Source: an uncultured Bacteroidota bacterium | GTDB taxonomy: Bacteria; Bacteroidota; Bacteroidia; Chitinophagales; Chitinophagaceae | Direction: 5' to 3' | NCBI GenBank assembly: GCA_903819975.1 | Contig: CAIJFI010000004.1 | Location: 293,768 to 357,767 of the forward strand | DNA length: 64,000 nucleotides | Shown here: piece by piece, positions 34,523 to 43,563 of the stretch | Position numbering within the stretch: position 1 is the first letter of the stretch | Layout: the number at the start of each line of letters is the position of its first letter | Program-made: the position numbers and the translations under genes | Notes under the pieces: model-generated | Database searches by the model: none | What the model was told of the DNA's origin: nothing | The model's input: only the letters and a program-made list of their open reading frames with translations

Positions 34523-35782
34523 TTATAACAGTACCTCATTCACATCAAAGTCTGTATCAAACTCAAAGTTATCCAAATAGTGAAGGGTAGTTGTACGAGG
34601 GTCTGAGTGGTTCATGTTCTCACTTATCTTTAGTGGGTTCGTTCCTGCTCTTTTATGGGTATTAGCGTATGCATCTCTTGCCATTGATATGTCAAGAGAT
34701 AAGGTTAAACCCAACCTTTTTCCTAAACGTTTAAGGTGAGAATTATATCTTCCTTTAAGCTTTTTGTTTCTTTCCAAAAGGTATTGATCTGTATAATTCT
34801 CCTGTTTGATCTGTCCAATAACATAAAGACTTTTCTTTCTACCTATCTTATCAAGTAACTTTTGGATTTTTGGATTTATCACTACCTCAATAGGTCGGAT
34901 ATTATTTCTTCTCGTCTTGAGAGTTTTATGTCTGTAAAACACAAATTTATTACCTTCTATATTTTCCCATCTTAATTTAAGCAAGTCAATAAAATTGATT
35001 CCATTCAATCTGTATAACATTTCCCATATATCACGTGCGTATTCCTCCATTATGTTCTCAAATTCCGAACAATCAAGTACTTTCTGAATTTCAGCATTTG
35101 ATATTACTCTCTTTGGAGGAACAAAATTTGGTATCTTATAATCATCAAATGGGTAGGGGTAAGTAACAGGAATAATCTTCTTTTTACGATGGTAATTAAT
35201 TACAGCTTTTATGTTTCTGCATAATCCGCCAAATGATGCCAAAGAATTTCTCTTACCGTCAGATCTAACCTTATTAAGATACCAATGCTCAAATGTATGA
35301 AGGAACTCAGGGGTAATGTCTTCGTAAGTTAATCCTGTTTTGAACTTATTTATATTATTAAGAGTTCCTTTCAATAGTTCAACAGTTGACAATCCAATTT
35401 CTTTTGTTTCAGATTTGACCTTCATATAGTTTTGAAATAGATAGTTTATACTTCCCATTTTCTTTTGTTCTTCTGTAACTATTTTTTCAGGATCAAAATT
35501 TGTGTCATAGAATTTCTCTCTAAACCGAGTTGAATCAAAAGGATCTATAATTGGAAGTATCTTTTTTGCTCTATCAATATACTTTTCAAAATTTAATTTG
35601 ATTTTATCTACCTCCTTGTCAAATGATTTTTTTACAAAGTACTTTTCATAATCCTTAACTGTCATTAGTGCCCCCAATCTTAAATAAATTACTTCACTTT
35701 TATTGGAGATACGAACTGTTAAATGGAACTTGTCTTTTTCAACTTCAAGTCGCTTATCTAATATGATTTTTATTGTTGCCAT
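34523..35782 (-). CDS. Tyrosine recombinase/integrase of the second element
   Basis: 419 residues, arm-binding domain at the N-terminus (RLEVEKDKFHLTVRISNKSE), SAM-like domain, and catalytic domain with LYRLNGINFIDLLKL (first Arg region), SMARDAYANTHKRAG (box II, Ser in place of the first His), MNHSDPRTTTLHYL (His and nucleophile Tyr). It is only distantly similar to the integrase at 27274, so the two elements are independent although they used the same tRNA. It shares an 18-nt leader ending in its ATG with the methyltransferase gene at 39183. Confidence 0.88.
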   Translation of the reverse strand: MATIKIILDKRLEVEKDKFHLTVRISNKSEVIYLRLGALMTVKDYEKYFVKKSFDKEVDKIKLNFEKYIDRAKKILPIIDPFDSTRFREKFYDTNFDPEKIVTEEQKKMGSINYLFQNYMKVKSETKEIGLSTVELLKGTLNNINKFKTGLTYEDITPEFLHTFEHWYLNKVRSDGKRNSLASFGGLCRNIKAVINYHRKKKIIPVTYPYPFDDYKIPNFVPPKRVISNAEIQKVLDCSEFENIMEEYARDIWEMLYRLNGINFIDLLKLRWENIEGNKFVFYRHKTLKTRRNNIRPIEVVINPKIQKLLDKIGRKKSLYVIGQIKQENYTDQYLLERNKKLKGRYNSHLKRLGKRLGLTLSLDISMARDAYANTHKRAGTNPLKISENMNHSDPRTTTLHYLDNFEFDTDFDVNEVLL

Positions 35783-35787
35783 ATTTT

Positions 35788-36168
35788 TTAATTTAAAGAG
35801 CTAGTAATTGTATTTGGCATATCTGATAGATATTGAATTAAATTACCATAATCTGATAGGGTTTCATCTGATATGTCAAGTGTATCCACAATTTCAATAT
35901 CTCCATCTTCTGTAGTAATAACTTGTAATATTTGGAATGACCCATCAATAGATATTTTACAAGTATATTCAGACCCGTCAATATCATCAAAATCAATATA
36001 TAAACAGTCCTCTGTATTTCCATTATGATTAGTTAAGTGAACGGATGTTATCCAATCAGAATAAGACCATATGCTATGACTCAGTTCTATTAAGTATGGA
36101 TCTGTAACTCCATTATATGGATCACTACTAGTTTTTGTTTCTCCTTCAAAGAATTTAAATTTTTTCAT
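35788..36168 (-). CDS. Hypothetical acidic protein, 126 residues
   Basis: Not recognised. Strongly acidic, with beta-type sequence (YIDFDDIDGSEYTCKISIDG, QVITTEDGDIEIVDTL). It lies 5 bp from the integrase gene and 11 bp from the HTH gene, on the same strand, so it belongs to the integration module. High acidity would fit a DNA mimic, but that is only a possibility. Confidence 0.55.
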   Translation of the reverse strand: MKKFKFFEGETKTSSDPYNGVTDPYLIELSHSIWSYSDWITSVHLTNHNGNTEDCLYIDFDDIDGSEYTCKISIDGSFQILQVITTEDGDIEIVDTLDISDETLSDYGNLIQYLSDMPNTITSSLN

Positions 36169-36179
36169 ATACTTTTTAT

Positions 36180-36401
36180 TTAATCTAAAAATGATTTAAT
36201 GTCATTAAATGATACCTTACCTGATTCTGTTAGTGTACCATCACTTTTTACCCACATGTTGATTTCGTCAATATCAAATAGAGTTCTTGCCCCGATTTTG
36301 TGGTGTGGAATTTCTTTAGCCGCCACCTTTTTGTAGATCGTTGATTTTGACATGGTAAGATATTCACTGATACCTTCTATGTCTAAGAATTGTTTTTTCA
36401 T
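36180..36401 (-). CDS. Excisionase-like helix-turn-helix protein (MerR/HTH_17 type)
   Basis: 73 residues: FLDIEGISEYLTMSKSTIYK, then KVAAKEIPHHKIGARTLFDI, then DEINMWVKS. This is the standard HTH_17 arrangement of element-borne excisionases/regulators (helix-turn-helix, RTLF wing, DEINxW helix). It sits just upstream of the integrase in the same orientation, fitting a recombination directionality factor. Confidence 0.85.
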   Translation of the reverse strand: MKKQFLDIEGISEYLTMSKSTIYKKVAAKEIPHHKIGARTLFDIDEINMWVKSDGTLTESGKVSFNDIKSFLD

Positions 36402-36426
36402 TTTGAATTTATTTTGTAATTAATAA

Positions 36427-36747
36427 TTAAACGTTTTTCCACATTATCCCTTTGATTATCCTATATATTACAGATACTGACACACCATACTCAATTGATA
36501 ATCTTTTTTTACCATAGACATGTGGATTGTACTTTTTTCTAATCTCTAAAACTTGTTCTTTGGTTAATTTGGTTTTACGATTTTCAGAATCATTATATTT
36601 GACAAGTGCTAGTGGTTGAATTCCTTGATATTGTTGTTTATACAATTCCGAAAGAATATCCCAAGCCATTAACTGTTTATCTGTTTTCTTGGCAAATGAA
36701 GAATCTTCAATTTTCTTTAATTGTTCCTGTATTAGTTTGATATCCAT
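36427..36747 (-). CDS. Small HTH protein, resolvase-tail-like
   Basis: 106 residues. The C-terminal half, LTKEQVLEIRKKYNPHVYGK and RLSIEYGVSVSVIYRIIKGI, is a helix-turn-helix like those of phage HNH/NUMOD or resolvase tails. The N-terminal half is helical and unknown. It lies 5 bp downstream of the ATPase gene. Confidence 0.6.
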   Translation of the reverse strand: MDIKLIQEQLKKIEDSSFAKKTDKQLMAWDILSELYKQQYQGIQPLALVKYNDSENRKTKLTKEQVLEIRKKYNPHVYGKKRLSIEYGVSVSVIYRIIKGIMWKNV

Positions 36748-36752
36748 ACAGA

Positions 36753-37631
36753 CTATTTTAAAAAGTCAATTCCCCATACCATTTCATATGTTTCTGGGTA
36801 TTCATTTTTAATAATAGCCATCTTTTCAATAAGTCGTATTGACCGTTCAGTCAATGACTCCCAATTGTCCCATAAGAAATCTAAAATGTTTAATTTTTCT
36901 TCATCGCTCATATTGAATTGGTCAAGACATGAAGTATTAAGTATTACGTCAGCAATCCATCCCCATAGTTCTCCATTGGTAAGTGAAAAATCCTGTACCA
37001 TACAACGGGATCTAATTGCATTCTTATGAGCTAATAATGAAGCCTTCCCTTTACTTTTTTCTCTTGCTAATCTTACTTCGTCATCAGTTGGTAATTGGAT
37101 GTTAGAAACAAGAATAAAGGACATTGTTGATGTTGGAACTTGAAATCCCATTTTACCATCTTCTTGATGATGTTTAATGGCTTCTCTTTGTAATTCACTA
37201 AGGTTACTCCATTGACTCTGTAATGATTTTTCGTAAGTGAACAACCTAGGTCCATGTAATGCAGACTTAAGTTGATTACAACTTGCTTCAGTTGAAACAA
37301 GTGTGTCCACATCATCACAGAACACAATTAATCTCTCTTGTGTTGGATTTAAGAAGTTGATTACTGCTAATTGAACACCAAAAGCGAACATAGAAACGTT
37401 ACCTGTCACCATTAGATATTTTGTACCTGAACTTTCAAGGTGATTTGTAATCTCATAACTCTTCCCAATGCCAGGGAACCCGAAGACAAATTTGTGGGGA
37501 TATTTGTCTTCATTTCTAATCTGTGGTAATTTTTCAACTACCTGCAGGAACCTTGTTCTGTTTTGTCTGCCTCTTTCTAAGGCTTCGTTTTTTGTCATAC
37601 CAAATACATTGGTGGATTGTGTTGTGTTCAT
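36753..37631 (-). CDS. AAA-type P-loop ATPase
   Basis: 292 residues from the ATG at 37631 (an ATG 24 bp upstream is also possible). Walker A is GFPGIGKS (51-58), Walker B RLIVFCDDVDTL, sensor I MSFILVSN and a candidate arginine finger IRSRCMVQDF. The layout resembles phage-type AAA+ ATPases rather than a replicative helicase. First gene downstream of the two methyltransferases, all leftward, so it probably acts with them. Partner DNA process unknown. Confidence 0.75.
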   Translation of the reverse strand: MNTTQSTNVFGMTKNEALERGRQNRTRFLQVVEKLPQIRNEDKYPHKFVFGFPGIGKSYEITNHLESSGTKYLMVTGNVSMFAFGVQLAVINFLNPTQERLIVFCDDVDTLVSTEASCNQLKSALHGPRLFTYEKSLQSQWSNLSELQREAIKHHQEDGKMGFQVPTSTMSFILVSNIQLPTDDEVRLAREKSKGKASLLAHKNAIRSRCMVQDFSLTNGELWGWIADVILNTSCLDQFNMSDEEKLNILDFLWDNWESLTERSIRLIEKMAIIKNEYPETYEMVWGIDFLK

Positions 37632-37680
37632 AATTAATTGGTGGTTTAAGTCCACCAGTCTTGGTTTATTATATAAAATA

Positions 37681-39183
37681 TTAAGCCGCTAATTCAATGG
37701 ATTTTTCTTGCTCGTAAAGACACCTTTCAACGGCGATGTTGAAATACTCTTTTTCTTTTTCAATACCGATAAATTTGTAATTGTTGATCTCTTTTAACGA
37801 ACTAATTCCTGATGTTCCTGAGCCAAAAAATGGATCAACTGTAGTCCCATTTTTTGGTGTGACCAATCTGATTAGGTATTGCATTAATTTCACAGGCTTT
37901 ACTGTAGAGTGGGTATTTTTTCTCTTTGTACTTCTCAATTTTTGAGGAACATTCATATTATCTTGACCTTCATCACGTCCCTTTATAATTGATGCTTCAA
38001 TTGTTAATCCTTCATCTTTTTCTTTTCTTGAAGGTTTTGGACAGTAAAAGAATCTAGATGATCCACCTTCATCCTCTCGTGGAGTATATGTTCCTCTACT
38101 TTTAAAAATATCACTATCACTATTTGTCTTGTTATGTTTATAGCTTTTGTCTGATTTCGTTTTAGTATAACCAGATTGTTCATCTAATAAGATACCAGCC
38201 TCTTCATCAAAAATGATATTTGCAGGGAATCTACCTTTACCACATCTTTCTTGTATTTCTTCAGCACTATGTGCTCTAATTGCAAAGTTTTTTTCTCCCA
38301 TAAAACCATCACTACCTTTAGACCCTGATTTATACCAACCACTTCTATCATTATCATTCATATATGATATCCTACAATCATCAATATTAATTCCCCCTGT
38401 ATTCCATTTCAATACATTTTTAGCAACACTCCCTTTAAATGGTTTTCTTGCCATAACAATTGGTTCATGAGCAGGTTTAAGTGATGTACCAAATCCTTCC
38501 CATTCTGAGTGTCCTTCTGTTACTAAAGTATCCCAACCTTTTTTATACCCATACTCATGTTGAATTTCTTTAGCTGATTCTCCAATTGCTCTATGATTAT
38601 TTGGATTTCTTTTTGAACCATCTAAACTAAAATCTGCTTTTGTCCCTAAAATTTTTCTTTCATTCCCTAGTATCTTATCAACAGATTTACCAACGTTATG
38701 AGATTTTGGAAAACCACTGCCATACACCCACATGATTTGGTCTCTGATTTCAAAACCTGCGTCTTCAACTTTAACGGCCATTCTGTGATATGTTCTACTA
38801 CTACCGAAGGATAACAAGTAACCACCAGGTTTTAATACACGGTAACACTCTTTCCATAGTTCAACGGATGGTACATCATAGTCCCACTGTTTTCCCATGA
38901 ATTTTAATCCGTATGGCGGATCAGTTACAACACTGTCCACTGAATTATCGGGAAGTGTTTTTAATACCTGGATATTATCTCCGTTGTAGATGAAATTACC
39001 TTCTCCGATTTCTACCTTATCTAAGTAGATTTCTGGTTTTACATCAATGTCTTCAGGGAAATAGGTACTAGCGATTTGTTCGTTAGTTAACTCAACTGTG
39101 CCTGTCGTTTTAACGTCTACAGTTGTTCTTTCGGGGTAAACCAATACTTTTCGGTTATTGATTTGGTCGTAAATTGAATACAT
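37681..39183 (-). CDS. DNA methyltransferase (N6-adenine/N4-cytosine, beta-type order)
   Basis: 500 residues. The catalytic motif DPPYGLKFMGKQWD begins at 88, followed by VLKPGGYLLSFGSSRTYHR; motif I DPFFGSGTSG comes near the C-terminus (about 455), an order typical of beta-class enzymes. The large middle region (about 175-420) would be the target-recognition domain. Similar enzymes occur in phages and mobile elements without a partner nuclease, and no obvious cognate nuclease lies next to it. DPPY favours adenine methylation but does not prove it. Confidence 0.88.
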   Translation of the reverse strand: MYSIYDQINNRKVLVYPERTTVDVKTTGTVELTNEQIASTYFPEDIDVKPEIYLDKVEIGEGNFIYNGDNIQVLKTLPDNSVDSVVTDPPYGLKFMGKQWDYDVPSVELWKECYRVLKPGGYLLSFGSSRTYHRMAVKVEDAGFEIRDQIMWVYGSGFPKSHNVGKSVDKILGNERKILGTKADFSLDGSKRNPNNHRAIGESAKEIQHEYGYKKGWDTLVTEGHSEWEGFGTSLKPAHEPIVMARKPFKGSVAKNVLKWNTGGINIDDCRISYMNDNDRSGWYKSGSKGSDGFMGEKNFAIRAHSAEEIQERCGKGRFPANIIFDEEAGILLDEQSGYTKTKSDKSYKHNKTNSDSDIFKSRGTYTPREDEGGSSRFFYCPKPSRKEKDEGLTIEASIIKGRDEGQDNMNVPQKLRSTKRKNTHSTVKPVKLMQYLIRLVTPKNGTTVDPFFGSGTSGISSLKEINNYKFIGIEKEKEYFNIAVERCLYEQEKSIELAA

Positions 39184-39209
39184 ATTTTTTAATTTAAATG
39201 GTTACTTAA

Positions 39210-40841
39210 TTATGCTGCGATTGATACTAAATTCTCTTCTCCGTATGTGATTTGATTAATAATGTCTAATTCTTCTTTATTGAAATCGTTAATTGATTTT
39301 TCAAGCATCTTGCAGCCAATATTGTAATACTGTTTACTCAATTCTGTAGTCAGGATTTTACGATTTAGCAGGATGCTCATTCTTCCAACTACATTTGATC
39401 CACTAAAAATATCCAGTACAATATCATTTTCGTTAGTACACATTAGTATCGGAACTACCGGTAATACGCTACACATAATTGCTGGATGACCTTCTTTACA
39501 TATTGAATAAACATCCATGTTCTTTCCTGTCTTTGCTTCAATGATTTTAGCAATATCTTGTTCTTTAATGTGCGAATAGATTTTTTGATAGGGTTTAGTT
39601 AATGAGATATTCTTATCCCAAATTTTTCCATCTTTATCTACGTCTTTGGCTCCATATGATATCTTAGTAACTCTATCGCCAATTGTATAGCTTAACATGT
39701 TATACTTAGCCTTTTTTGGATTAACAACAAACCATAACAAATACTCTACATTATTAATTGGTCTTTTAATTGTTTCGTTCTGGGGCTTTGGATTAGGTTT
39801 TGACCATACAAGCTGGTCTTTATATATCAAACCAGTTTCTTTTTCAATGGAACTTTTTAAAAGTTGAGGAATACCATAACCCACACCATCATCATATGTT
39901 TCACCAATATTAATCATTACGTTCGCTGTATCTTTTAAAGTTGGAATAACTGATTTAATTAAGTTTGCAATTCTTGTACAATACTCTTCTTTGGTTTCCT
40001 CATGTCCAACTTGATTCTCACCTTCATTCAAATAATTGCGTAGAATAAAATATGGAGGAGATGTAAATAAAAGATCAACAGTACTAATATGTTTTTCTAG
40101 TTTACCCAATTCAATACAGTCAATATTATAATTTGTAGCTTTCTCTGGTATTACAAATGTGTCTTGGTATTCGTTATCTAAATAATATCTTGTCTTAACA
40201 AGATTATTTGCATCTTTAATACTGATTTCACCACTCTTTAATTTTTCTGTATATCCATAGTTATTTTTGGAATCAATCTCGGCCCATTTAGTCAAGTATT
40301 CATGACAAGAAGCTACCTTCCAGTTATTTTCAATAATACCCTTTGTCAAAAGATAATTTTCAATATCATTTGTTATAATTTCCTCAACCATTGATATCGT
40401 TTCTCTATCTGAGAACTTGTGATTTAAAGCAGATGAAATTTTTTCAGTTCTGTTGTATTTTGAACCATCAGGACTTTTTTTCCCTTTCTTAAGAGGATAC
40501 TTTATAAACACCGATTTGAGTTCATTAACAAAATCATCAGTTATTTTTGTACGATACAAGTTTCTTATAATGTGTTCGTAAACTGTGGCCTCCACATCTT
40601 CAATGATTACATTGATGTACTGATTACCTAGCGAGACCATAACATCCTTTCTACGATATCCGTCAATGATCTCGTACTTTTCATTTACTACAATTGGTAT
40701 TTTCATACCACCATCCTCCTTAATAGAGTTGGCTAATTCCTCAAAGGATTGAGGTGAGTAGAAAGATTTCAATTCTGGAACTTCTACTAAGGCGCTGATT
40801 TTGACAATAGCTGTTTTCATATTATTTGTTTTAAATTCCAT
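39210..40841 (-). CDS. ParB-like domain fused to a DNA methyltransferase
   Basis: 543 residues. The N-terminus is ParB-like (KISALVEVPELKSFYSPQSF, EELANSIKEDGGMKIPIVVN, YEIIDGYRRKDVM), about 8-85. The C-terminal half is a methyltransferase with TSPPYFILRNY at about 259 and motif I DIVLDIFSGSNVVG near 470; SPPY suggests N4-cytosine. ParB domains can bind DNA and hydrolyse CTP, so they may direct or regulate methylation. A start at 40820 is an alternative. It follows the 40877 gene by 35 bp. Confidence 0.85.
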   Translation of the reverse strand: MEFKTNNMKTAIVKISALVEVPELKSFYSPQSFEELANSIKEDGGMKIPIVVNEKYEIIDGYRRKDVMVSLGNQYINVIIEDVEATVYEHIIRNLYRTKITDDFVNELKSVFIKYPLKKGKKSPDGSKYNRTEKISSALNHKFSDRETISMVEEIITNDIENYLLTKGIIENNWKVASCHEYLTKWAEIDSKNNYGYTEKLKSGEISIKDANNLVKTRYYLDNEYQDTFVIPEKATNYNIDCIELGKLEKHISTVDLLFTSPPYFILRNYLNEGENQVGHEETKEEYCTRIANLIKSVIPTLKDTANVMINIGETYDDGVGYGIPQLLKSSIEKETGLIYKDQLVWSKPNPKPQNETIKRPINNVEYLLWFVVNPKKAKYNMLSYTIGDRVTKISYGAKDVDKDGKIWDKNISLTKPYQKIYSHIKEQDIAKIIEAKTGKNMDVYSICKEGHPAIMCSVLPVVPILMCTNENDIVLDIFSGSNVVGRMSILLNRKILTTELSKQYYNIGCKMLEKSINDFNKEELDIINQITYGEENLVSIAA

Positions 40842-40876
40842 GTTTATATTTACCTATGATTCAAGGGTAAAAAAAA

Positions 40877-41590
40877 TTATATTATTGGTTTAATGATATT
40901 TTGATATTTCTCTAATGCTTGAATGAATGCTATTATTAAAACATCTGTTTCATTTTTTTGAATATTTTCATTTTTTGCTTGTAATTTTTGGTATCTCTCT
41001 CTCATTTTATTAACAACTTTTTCTGTCTCTTTATTAAATTCTGGTATTGAATCTAATTTGTGAACTCGTCTAGTATTTTGAGCATCGGAGTTAATCACAG
41101 GTATTTCTACTTTTGTCAATAATTTATCAATTACCTTTTTCTTAGCACTTTCAATGAATTGATGATCATTTTCAATTTTTTCCTTTAAAACATCAATGTT
41201 AGTTTCATCTGATTTACCCATAAAAACAACTACATTTTTAACCTTGCCTCTTTCATCTATAAAACCAACATTAGCGTTTATATATATTGCATCATTAGCT
41301 CTTTTCTCGGTATAAGCATTTAAGTAAATTGTAGGATTAAGTATACGATAAATTCTTTCTCTCGTTATGTATAATTTATTAATTCTCTCAAGATCAGTTT
41401 TGTGTTTTTCGGCAACATAATTTAATTCTCGTACAACCTCTTCATAATAACTAAGAACGTTACCTAAATCATATTTTGAAACATTATCATAAACCTGAAT
41501 ATCTATTTCAGCAACGTCTTTTATTGCTTCAATCGCTTTATCAATAATACTAAGACTAAGTACTCTTGATTTTTTTGGTTTTGCTATCAT
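40877..41590 (-). CDS. Hypothetical protein, 237 residues
   Basis: Not recognised. Mostly helical and charged (VVRELNYVAEKHKTDLERIN, EKIENDHQFIESAKKKVIDK), with a beta-hairpin middle (YINANVGFIDERGKVKNVVV). First gene of the leftward methyltransferase operon and adjacent to the structured gap 41591-42157, so it may regulate or process that region. No signal peptide. Confidence 0.6.
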   Translation of the reverse strand: MIAKPKKSRVLSLSIIDKAIEAIKDVAEIDIQVYDNVSKYDLGNVLSYYEEVVRELNYVAEKHKTDLERINKLYITRERIYRILNPTIYLNAYTEKRANDAIYINANVGFIDERGKVKNVVVFMGKSDETNIDVLKEKIENDHQFIESAKKKVIDKLLTKVEIPVINSDAQNTRRVHKLDSIPEFNKETEKVVNKMRERYQKLQAKNENIQKNETDVLIIAFIQALEKYQNIIKPII

Positions 41591-41631
41591 GTTGCTACAA
41601 TTTTATTTTACAAAGCTAATATCTATTTTAT

Positions 41632-41731
41632 TTCCATGCAAATATTTACCAATGTTTATTTATACTCGCTTTGTAAATGTTTCACAAAACTAGATATTTT
41701 TTTAATTCCATGCAAATATTTACCAATGTTT
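41632..41731. repeat. Two 26-bp direct repeats in the 567-bp intergenic region
   Basis: The 26-bp unit starting TTCCATGCAAATATTTACCA and ending ATGTTT is perfect at 41632-41657 and 41706-41731, 74 bp apart. The A/T-rich sequence in front of each copy is also similar. A degenerate third copy (TTCCATG...ATATTTACC...ATG) overlaps the start of the ParB-methyltransferase gene near 40838. Iteron or operator use is plausible. Confidence 0.7.
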
Positions 41732-41801
41732 TTTCAATTAAAATTTAAGTTATTGAATATCAGTTACTTAAGATATCGTGTTTTACCAAAATACATCAAA
41801 A

Positions 41802-41859
41802 GGGGGCTTCGGGGCTCGGGAGGAACAGGAGTGGGTGGGGGAATACCCCCAGTATCCCC
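41802..41859. repeat. G-run cluster and GC hairpin
   Basis: From 41802 five G-runs of 3-5 (GGGGGCTTCGGGGCTCGGG, then GGGTGGGGG) occur within 40 bp, with potential for a quadruplex. A hairpin with arms GGGG-A-ATAC and GTAT-CCCC follows at 41838-41859, then TCTTT. In a window this AT-rich, the block stands out sharply. Confidence 0.6.
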
Positions 41860-42049
41860 TCTTTAAATACGTGTTTAGGTAATAATAATATTGGGGGTCA
41901 ATCTAGTACAAAAAATTTATGGCCAAAATCCCAAAAAGTTGAAATATTTCCTCAAATCCGATTAAAAAATTCTGCAGAAAAAATTAGAAAATTGAGATCA
42001 CTTTAGACTTTACTTATCATCATCTGATATTTATATTATATCAACACTT

Positions 42050-42072
42050 AATCATTTGTGTAGGAAATGATT
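42050..42072. repeat. Dyad AATCATTT-N7-AAATGATT
   Basis: A perfect 8-bp inverted repeat 85 bp before the primase-like gene. An overlapping GTGT/CACAC pair offers an alternative fold. Possible operator or origin element. Confidence 0.5.
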
Positions 42073-42157
42073 TCACACCAAAGTGTATAAAAAATTATAG
42101 ATTCCTCCTTTCTATTAGCCGCCTACATCGGTGAAAAATTGGGGGGATTTTCATTTT

Positions 42158-43549
42158 ATGGCATTTAGTTATTTTAAAAATGGTATAACTGATTTAATTC
42201 CAAGCAACATTTTGGATTTCAATACTATAGTTAATATGGTATTAAATAATCAAGATGATATCATTATTAATCACATAAGAAGATTAAGAATAGAAGGCAA
42301 GGAAGAGTATAAAAAAATTAAACAGGAACAGCAATACTTTACACCTCATTGTATATTAAGGTATAGAAAATTAGATGGTAATTTTTTTGATAAAAACTTT
42401 ATTGACTTTTCGGGTTACATTTTCTATGATTTAGATTTCAAGGGTCAATTGAATGAGGTTGACAACTATAAAAAATACTTGATAAAGAAATATGGACATA
42501 TTGCCTCATTAATATGTAAGTCTATTTCTGGCGGTGGAGTTACAATAGGATTTAAGATTAAAAATAAAATTGAAACATTAGATCAATTCTATAGTGCTAT
42601 TTCTTTTATTACTTCAAATATTCTAGATAAAGAGATTGAGTATATAGATACAAGTTTATATAGAGTTGGGCAACCTTTACATATTACTAGTGATCCAATG
42701 GCTTTCGTTGATTTCAATAATGAAATAGAAGTTGATTTAATGTTTCCCAGTATTATTGAAAAAAGTATCAAACAGTATATAATGGGGAATTATATTGATA
42801 ATATACCTATTGATACTTTTTTAAAATTAAGTTTAAAGCAAATATTAAAACATGTAAAACTAGAAACTAGAGTTTCTGTATTAAACAGAATAGTTGATTT
42901 AAAGCGAGTTGAAGTTGCTAAAATACACTACAGAAAAAAGAAAATTTTAGATACCCAAAAGCATAAAGCATATACAGCCATTATACATACTTTAGTATAT
43001 ATTAATCCTGATATTCATCCTGCTTATTTATTTGCATATTTGAATTATTATAATCAATTTATGGCAGACCCTCCAATGGTTTATGGGAAATTGGAATCAC
43101 ATTTTAGATTTGTATATAATTCAATTATTGATGATAAAGAAAATGATAATTACAATTTTTCTAATATTAAAGTAAAATGGGTACATACTAATAAGTTGTC
43201 CTGTGTAAGTCCAGAAAATAGAAATATAATTGCTAATAAATTAAATGGTAAAAGAAGGTCAAATCCTTCTATTGAAAAAATATTAGAAACAAAGAAACAA
43301 TTAATATTAGATGGTGTTAAAATAACCCAAAAAAATATTGCTGAAAAATCAGGTATCTCTATTACAACTGTAAAACGTCATTACAAAGAGGAGCCTATAG
43401 ATTTAGATGAATATGTAAAAGAATTAAATTCTTATACAGAAGAGTGTTTTATTGATATTAACATGAAAAATGAAAAAATTGAGCAGTTTGATATACATCC
43501 TGATTGTCCAAGTTGGGTCTTTAGGCAAGATGATTTTCGTCTTAGATAA
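42158..43549 (+). CDS. VirE N-terminal / primase-like replication protein
   Basis: The start at 42158 follows a GGGGGGA ribosome-binding-like run; a GTG at 42131 is less likely. 463 residues. The VirE_N/BT4734-type signature is visible: IFYDLDFKGQ (D91xD93), CKSISGGGVTIGFKI and DTSLYRVGQPLHITSDPMAF, resembling the catalytic core of archaeo-eukaryotic primases. The C-terminal part contains an HTH (NIAEKSGISITTVKRH). It probably initiates or primes replication of the element. It has no partner helicase domain of its own. Confidence 0.65.
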   Translation: MAFSYFKNGITDLIPSNILDFNTIVNMVLNNQDDIIINHIRRLRIEGKEEYKKIKQEQQYFTPHCILRYRKLDGNFFDKNFIDFSGYIFYDLDFKGQLNEVDNYKKYLIKKYGHIASLICKSISGGGVTIGFKIKNKIETLDQFYSAISFITSNILDKEIEYIDTSLYRVGQPLHITSDPMAFVDFNNEIEVDLMFPSIIEKSIKQYIMGNYIDNIPIDTFLKLSLKQILKHVKLETRVSVLNRIVDLKRVEVAKIHYRKKKILDTQKHKAYTAIIHTLVYINPDIHPAYLFAYLNYYNQFMADPPMVYGKLESHFRFVYNSIIDDKENDNYNFSNIKVKWVHTNKLSCVSPENRNIIANKLNGKRRSNPSIEKILETKKQLILDGVKITQKNIAEKSGISITTVKRHYKEEPIDLDEYVKELNSYTEECFIDINMKNEKIEQFDIHPDCPSWVFRQDDFRLR

Positions 43550-43563
43550 TAACGAATTACCTA

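Noticed and set aside
41632..41731. Possible CRISPR array from two 26-bp repeats
   Set aside because: Only two perfect copies, a 48-bp gap that itself resembles the flank, and no cas genes nearby.
41636..41866. 76-codon rightward frame across the repeats and G-rich block
   Set aside because: It translates repeats and low-complexity sequence (RGLRGSGGTGVGG), has no homologous pattern, and is inside a structured non-coding region.
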